A stretch of DNA of 64,000 nt from Chloroflexota bacterium. GTDB lineage: Bacteria > Chloroflexota > Anaerolineae > Aggregatilineales > J027. The stretch covers positions 21,514 through 85,513 of the forward strand of contig JACRBG010000053.1 in NCBI GenBank assembly GCA_016234595.1. The letters run 5' to 3'. The translations under genes were made by a program, and so were the position numbers. This document shows, one piece after another, positions 60,388-64,000 of this stretch. Under the pieces are notes generated by a model, which was given only the letters and a program-made list of their open reading frames with translations, made no database searches and was not told the DNA's origin. Numbering within the stretch: position 1 is the first letter of the stretch; every line of letters begins with the position of its first letter.

Positions 60388-60892
60388 GATTTTTGTCCTC
60401 TACGATACATTCAATGGATAAGATTGTTTTACGGGCAACCTTCTTATACGGCTCACGTTTTTCACGGGTGACATAGTAAACAACATAGCGGGTACCATCG
60501 TCAAGAGCACGAAACTGTGCCCCGTTGATATAGAAGTGATAGCCCTGAACTTCGAATACAAAATAACGTCGCTTGCGTCCTCGGTCAATCCGCAGCCGTG
60601 CTTGTCCTTCAATGCTACTGAGCATATAAGGTTCATTCATGGGCCAATAGGAAAGGCATCCATAGGCCAACAATCCAGCGATCAAACCCAAAAATAGACA
60701 CCCCGAAGTGTTACTGACTACCGCCAGCGAAAACACTGTGGTTAGGACAATTCCCACCCCACACAGTCCCGTGATTTTGATGTCGCGCCATTTGAGATAT
60801 TGTTCTTGGTCACCCGTGAGTTGACCTTCGCGGTTACGCTCCAGTTCCGCCCACGCAAAATGAAAAACCTTGCCAAGAATTGGGTTAAACAT
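60377..60892 (-). CDS. Small two-helix membrane protein (copy 1)
   Basis: 171 residues with the same plan: N-terminal 'KVFHFAWAELERNREGQLT', two helices (about 43-83), then 'SIEGQARLRIDRGRKRRYFVFEVQG' and 'GTRYVVYYVTREKREPYKKVARKTILSIE'. Compare 'QVFHFDETDLQYNRQGVM', 'QIEGEARLRTDH' and 'TYRVYYSVLQGQKSLKTASKQIQSIE' in copy 2. The tail after the helices is basic. First gene of the pair. Confidence 0.65.
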   Translation of the reverse strand: MFNPILGKVFHFAWAELERNREGQLTGDQEQYLKWRDIKITGLCGVGIVLTTVFSLAVVSNTSGCLFLGLIAGLLAYGCLSYWPMNEPYMLSSIEGQARLRIDRGRKRRYFVFEVQGYHFYINGAQFRALDDGTRYVVYYVTREKREPYKKVARKTILSIECIVEDKNHVL

Positions 60893-60965
60893 AGTCTGCT
60901 TGTATTGGATACCAAATAATTATAGATGGTATCAAAATACGGCAAACATGCGCAAATGCCAATTT

Positions 60966-61772
60966 TTAGGGGGTGGGTAGGTGCGAAAAACCGTCCCATT
61001 TTTCCATCCATCCAGCCCTAACCTGCCCTTCTAAGGTGCGAATGACAAAAGCTACACCGGGGTTGCTCGATTTTTGAGCGGCGGCAATCGCAGCGGCACG
61101 ATCATACGCCACACGACGAAAATCAAAAGCATAACCCTGTTCATCGGCGCTCAAGATGGCATAACATGCACGCATTTCAGATGTAACAGGGTTACTGACA
61201 TTGCCGGGGTTCACAATATGCCACTGCTTGTAACGACGATCCATCTGGGAATGAAAATGCCCTACACAAATTAGATTAGCCTCACACCCCGTCAGACATG
61301 TTGCCAACTCGCCATCGTTGAGGGCAGGATTCAGCCCATCCCCATCATCACACCCGGGCGCGGCATGGACAAGCAAGACTCGTGTGCCATCGGGTAGGGT
61401 GGGGCGCTGTTCGAGCGGTAGATTTTTTAACCAATCCAGCCAGCCTGTTCCTTCCAAATAGCCTTGAGTCCACGCGAAACTGCCTGCGACTTCGGCAAGG
61501 ATTGGGATTAGGGCCGGGTTCTGTTGGGCATCCTCAACGGTGGGGTCGGGGCGATCTTGCGTAAACACATAGCGATCCGCATTGCCGCGTATAAAAACTG
61601 CATTCGGCAGGGCCGCCAATCGTTCTAATACCCCCGCTGGGTCAGTCCCAATCGAGGCCAAATCACCCAAAATCCAATAGCCATCCACACCTCCGTGTTG
61701 GTGAATATCGGCAAGGACGGCATCCAGCGCAATTGAGTTTCCGTGTATGTCAGCCAGCAAGGCAATTCGCAT
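60966..61772 (-). CDS. Calcineurin-like metallophosphoesterase
   Basis: 268 residues. Metal-binding signatures: D-x-H-G-N near residues 8-12, G-D near 37 ('YWILGDLASIGTDP'), G-N-A-D/R ('FIRGNADRYVF'), H ('LLVHAAPG') and G-H-x-H ('VGHFHSQMDRRYKQ'). The closeness to YfcE/MJ0936-type phosphodiesterases and symmetrical-tetraphosphatase-like enzymes suggests cytoplasmic hydrolysis of a phosphodiester. The natural substrate is unknown. Separate from neighbours. Confidence 0.85.
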   Translation of the reverse strand: MRIALLADIHGNSIALDAVLADIHQHGGVDGYWILGDLASIGTDPAGVLERLAALPNAVFIRGNADRYVFTQDRPDPTVEDAQQNPALIPILAEVAGSFAWTQGYLEGTGWLDWLKNLPLEQRPTLPDGTRVLLVHAAPGCDDGDGLNPALNDGELATCLTGCEANLICVGHFHSQMDRRYKQWHIVNPGNVSNPVTSEMRACYAILSADEQGYAFDFRRVAYDRAAAIAAAQKSSNPGVAFVIRTLEGQVRAGWMEKWDGFSHLPTP

Positions 61773-62081
61773 GAGCTTTTCCTATTGATTGGTAGGTGGG
61801 TCAAAGCCGCAAATTGTGCCAACAAATGGGGCATCATCCAAGCACCTAGCCAATAAACGGTGGTAAGCCGCCCAATGGTTGTCAGGCCTTAACTTAGGCA
61901 AACATCAACACTGCCTATAAAATTCACGCGACGGTATTCATCTTGCTTTTTTCTTCTCATGGATAGAAAATCGTCAACAGTTGCTTAACCGACACCTGAT
62001 GTTCAAAATAGCAGAATGAGGCAGGGTATGAATCAACCAACCAGAACTGAGCTTTGTCGTGTAAACAACGCAGGCGATAAA
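61773..62081. other. Divergent gap between phosphoesterase and TetR genes, with a start-codon inverted repeat
   Basis: 309 bases without a confident gene. ttaaccgaca at 61985-61994 is an exact inverted copy of tgtcggttaa at 62083-62092, which covers the TetR start codon. It could be an operator or a leader fold. A CCTATAAAAT stretch at about 61914 is a possible -10 element. Nothing else seen. Confidence 0.4.
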
Positions 62082-62663
62082 ATGTCGGTTAACCCTGACG
62101 ACCCACGTGTCCGTCGCACCCGCCAATTGCTGCAAAATGCCCTGACTGATCTGATGGGCGAAATGAGCTTTAACCAGATTTCGGTGCAGGACATTACCAC
62201 CCGCGCCGGGGTAAACCGCGCAACGTTCTATGCCCACTTTGAAGATAAATATGCGCTGGTCAATTACCATGTGCGGCATATGTTTTTGGAGGCACTGCAA
62301 CAGCGAATGCCTGCCAAACATGAATTTTCGCAGGCGACCATGCGGCTTTTTATTGTAGCGACAGCCGAATTTCTAAGATCGTTTTTTGGACGCTGCACGC
62401 CATTGGATCAATTGAGTTATCCCCAAATGGCAATCCAAGTACAGGTCGTATTGTATGAGATGTTTTTGGCCTGCCAGACTCAGGGCCATTTTCCAACCGC
62501 CACCCTTTCCAAATCACCCGAAACCACCGCCACAGCCCTCAGTTGGTTGGTGTTTGGTGCGACCTTTGATTGGGCACATGGCGGTCTGAAAACTTCAGTG
62601 GATGAATTAGCCGATGGCCTGCTGCCTTATATGACAGTCGGTTTGCACGGGGCAGGGGTATAA
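62082..62663 (+). CDS. TetR-family transcriptional regulator
   Basis: 193 residues from M-S-V-N-P-D-D-P-R-V-R-R-T-R; an ATG at 62028 behind gaggcaggg is a real alternative that would add 18 residues. The TetR helix-turn-helix reads 'LLQNALTDLMGEMSFNQISVQDITTRAGVNRATFYAHFEDKYAL'. The C-terminal helical domain is short. It is followed four bases later by a small unknown gene, the likely member of its operon. The start-codon inverted repeat may be its own operator. Confidence 0.82.
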   Translation: MSVNPDDPRVRRTRQLLQNALTDLMGEMSFNQISVQDITTRAGVNRATFYAHFEDKYALVNYHVRHMFLEALQQRMPAKHEFSQATMRLFIVATAEFLRSFFGRCTPLDQLSYPQMAIQVQVVLYEMFLACQTQGHFPTATLSKSPETTATALSWLVFGATFDWAHGGLKTSVDELADGLLPYMTVGLHGAGV

Positions 62664-62667
62664 GATT

Positions 62668-63045
62668 ATGGATGGCACGAACATCCGCGAGGTGACTTCA
62701 AAGGGCATTACCTATGTTGATGATGACGGGCAGGAACAGTTTATTGACTTTGAGGCCTGCTATCAGAACTATCTAAAACGCTTTGAAGACCCCCATTTTC
62801 GTGAGCGCTTGCGCCAACTAAACAAATTGAATGTTATAGGATTACGAATCACGATTAAACGTCTTAAAGCATGGCGAGAGGTGGGGGCGCGGAATGTCTT
62901 AGGGCCACCTTGGGACAACGGCCCCTATATTGAATTTCATACCGAGCCGCCGATTCGATTCCAATTTGAAACCAGAGAGGATATGTATGACTTGCTTTTA
63001 GATACTGTTCGCAAGGCTGGCTGGCAGACTTTTGATTTAAGCTAG
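62668..63045 (+). CDS. Hypothetical protein, 125 aa
   Basis: Not recognised. Starts four bases after the TetR stop, probably coupled. No signal peptide. It has a small N-terminal beta hairpin ('GITYVDDDGQEQFIDFEACYQNYLKRF'), a basic helix, and 'PYIEFHTEPPIRFQFETREDMYDLLLDTVRKAGWQTFDLS' at the end. No catalytic motif apparent. Confidence 0.6.
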   Translation: MDGTNIREVTSKGITYVDDDGQEQFIDFEACYQNYLKRFEDPHFRERLRQLNKLNVIGLRITIKRLKAWREVGARNVLGPPWDNGPYIEFHTEPPIRFQFETREDMYDLLLDTVRKAGWQTFDLS

Positions 63046-63106
63046 ACTCTAACTGGCTCGTCTTAGGGAGTTTAATCGACCTGTACAAATTAGGGAGCAG
63101 AATCAA

Positions 63107-63568
63107 ATGACCGATTGCCACACGTGCGAGTTAGTAAAACGACGCCATGCGGGCGAGGCCCCACTATGGGACGACATCTACCACACGCATTACTGGGATG
63201 TTGTCCATTGCAACAGCACCTCGCTGTTGGGGTGGTTGATCTTGGTGCAAAAACGGCATATCGGTGCTATTGAGGAAATGACCGAGACAGAGTCCATCGA
63301 ACTCGGCAAATTGATTCGACTGGTGTCCATAGTTTTGAAGGAATTGACAGGCTGCCTCAAAACATATGTTGTCCAATTCGCCGAAGCCCCCGGTCACAAC
63401 CATGTGCATTTCCATATCATCCCCCGGATGCCCAATCAACTAGATGAACACAGAGGGTCGGGTATCTTCAAACAATTGGGTGTGCCGGAAGCAGATCGGG
63501 TGAGTGAGGCCGCTATGAACGAATTGGCGGAAAAGGTACGCGCCTATCTGGTTGATGCGTTTGGATAA
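63107..63568 (+). CDS. HIT-family nucleotide hydrolase
   Basis: 153 residues. The histidine triad is H-N-H-V-H-F-H-I-I with the family's H-x-H-x-H pattern. 'CHTCELVKRRHAGEAPLWDDIYHTHYWDV' has a short cysteine-rich start, 'GWLILVQKRHI' is the usual strand. HIT proteins hydrolyse nucleotide phosphoramidates or dinucleoside polyphosphates. Its last 25 bases overlap the end of the antitoxin-like gene on the other strand. Confidence 0.88.
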   Translation: MTDCHTCELVKRRHAGEAPLWDDIYHTHYWDVVHCNSTSLLGWLILVQKRHIGAIEEMTETESIELGKLIRLVSIVLKELTGCLKTYVVQFAEAPGHNHVHFHIIPRMPNQLDEHRGSGIFKQLGVPEADRVSEAAMNELAEKVRAYLVDAFG

Positions 63569-63825
63569 TACTCCATCCCAAGAACTTCATCGGCACGTTC
63601 CGAAACACCATCTGGCCCACCAAAAGCAGGCATTTGACGGCCCGCAGCTATCAATCTCGATAACGACCCCGGCGGCAATGCCTCAATCTCAGGGTCAGAA
63701 ATTGGGGATACAGAGGGAACGTAATGCAGGAGCAAATCTTCCACAAAATCATTGAGGGTGCGATGCTCAGCACGGGCCAGTTCATCTAATCGCTGTAATA
63801 AATCTTCGCGTAGAGTGTCCGTCAT
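63544..63825 (-). CDS. Antitoxin-like (ribbon-helix-helix type) protein, no partner seen
   Basis: 93 residues from the ATG behind aaggag (eight bases); the open frame adds nine residues upstream. The first 35 residues ('LREDLLQRLDELARAEHRTLNDFVEDLLLHYV') have the helix pair of ribbon-helix-helix antitoxins. The rest is Pro/Gly-rich and could be the toxin-binding tail. No toxin gene is adjacent on the same strand: downstream lies the converging HIT gene. Orphan antitoxin or other small regulator. Confidence 0.55.
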   Translation of the reverse strand: MTDTLREDLLQRLDELARAEHRTLNDFVEDLLLHYVPSVSPISDPEIEALPPGSLSRLIAAGRQMPAFGGPDGVSERADEVLGMEYYPNASTR

Positions 63826-63881
63826 GGGTAAACTCCTTCCTATCAATCGCAATTATAACATAACCTGAGTTTTGGATAAGG

Positions 63882-63941
63882 CGGGATACCTTGAAAGCAG
63901 GGTATGCTTTCTAGCTGACGAAAGCTAAAGGAGGTATCCCG
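63882..63941 (+). promoter_or_regulatory. Hairpin that covers the transposase ribosome-binding site
   Basis: cgggatacct (63882-63891) is the exact complement of aggtatcccg (63932-63941), the latter containing most of the AGGAGGT ribosome-binding site next to the ATG. A second hairpin (gaaagca/tgctttc, 63894-63912) lies inside. When transcription enters from outside the IS the fold would block translation of the transposase, a known way of limiting transposition. Confidence 0.55.
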
Positions 63942-64000
63942 ATGATGAGTTTACTCGAGCTATTCTGTGGTGTCGATGATTTCATGCAAGGCTTTTATCC
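63942..64000 (+). CDS. IS982-family transposase, N-terminal fragment
   Basis: Nineteen residues visible before the window ends: M-M-S-L-L-E-L-F-C-G-V-D-D-F-M-Q-G-F-Y-P. The L-F-C-x-V-D-D-F start is typical of IS982 transposases, which are DDE enzymes. Preceded by a strong aaaggaggt site. Confidence 0.6.
   Translation, partial: MMSLLELFCGVDDFMQGFY

Larger units (their letters stand above)
63862..64000 (+). mobile_element. Left part of an IS982-like insertion sequence (runs off the window)
   Basis: The transposase start and an upstream sequence beginning near acctgagttttggataagg look like the left end of an IS. The element continues past the window edge, so the right end and target duplication cannot be seen; the left border is approximate. 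Confidence 0.55.

Noticed and set aside
1..64000. tRNA, rRNA, replication origin, attachment sites
   Set aside because: Nothing with the right fold or conserved sequence was noticed by eye; a covariance-model scan would be needed to exclude a tRNA.

Overview
The window looks like one stretch of a free-living, heterotrophic bacterial chromosome with about half G+C. The mix of genes suggests the phylum Chloroflexota, probably an Anaerolineae-like lineage: a Ser/Thr kinase fused to a STAND ATPase and WD40 propeller, zinc-ribbon/FHA proteins, MinD-like ATPases paired with cyclic-nucleotide-binding proteins, and many secreted glycosidases and peptidases. That placement is an inference from gene content; there is no rRNA or other marker gene in the window. 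I saw no tRNA, rRNA or CRISPR array.

Layout. 1-7.6 kb is a plus-strand cluster for breakdown of unsaturated uronates (pectin-type sugars): end of a heparinase-like lyase, oligogalacturonate lyase (PL22), KduI, KduD, a KdgF-type cupin, an SDR fructuronate reductase, UxuA, KDPG aldolase and a LarA-family nickel-pincer enzyme. KDG kinase and uronate isomerase are not in the window. 7.9-15.2 kb is a three-gene signalling unit: a cell-surface protein with a long Asn/Gly repeat, a zinc-ribbon/FHA protein and a 1,484-residue kinase-STAND-WD40 protein. 15.4-17.2 kb has two duplicated secreted PPC/SH3-like proteins. 17.5-20.6 kb holds an MMPL exporter and its likely TetR regulator, separated by a highly structured gap that may encode a small RNA. 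20.9-30.6 kb holds a secreted hydrolase, a methyltransferase, an alpha-galactosidase, a clostripain-family peptidase, an acetyltransferase, a DUF4230 protein and a nucleotide-sugar epimerase. 30.9-36.6 kb has two large tandem beta-helix proteins. 36.7-44.8 kb holds a TPR protein, a ParA/MinD-like ATPase, a winged-helix/CNB protein with a decayed ATPase domain, a tandem pair of M1 peptidases and two small proteins. 44.9-50.2 kb holds an MFS exporter, a tandem GH5 pair, a MerR-SDR unit and a broken remnant of a third GH5 copy. 50.2-58.4 kb is more accessory in character: a frameshifted TolB-like protein, a small protein/HNH pair with a decayed upstream copy, a large tandem-cyclase ATPase, and a TIR-UvrD helicase fusion of low G+C. 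58.4-63.8 kb contains a secreted beta-propeller, a pair of small membrane proteins, a phosphoesterase, TetR, HIT and an orphan antitoxin-like protein. The window ends inside an IS982-like transposase.

Two themes run through the window. The first is breakdown of plant or algal polysaccharide and protein by secreted enzymes, feeding a cytoplasmic uronate route to pyruvate and glyceraldehyde-3-phosphate. The second is tandem duplication: PPC proteins, beta-helix proteins, M1 peptidases, GH5 enzymes, small membrane proteins and the HNH partner all occur as adjacent copies or copy plus remnant. The strongest candidates for new biology are the TIR-UvrD fusion (possible abortive-infection defence), the kinase/FHA/Asn-Gly-repeat operon, the LarA homologue placed next to mannonate dehydratase, and structured non-coding elements around 19.8-20.9 kb.
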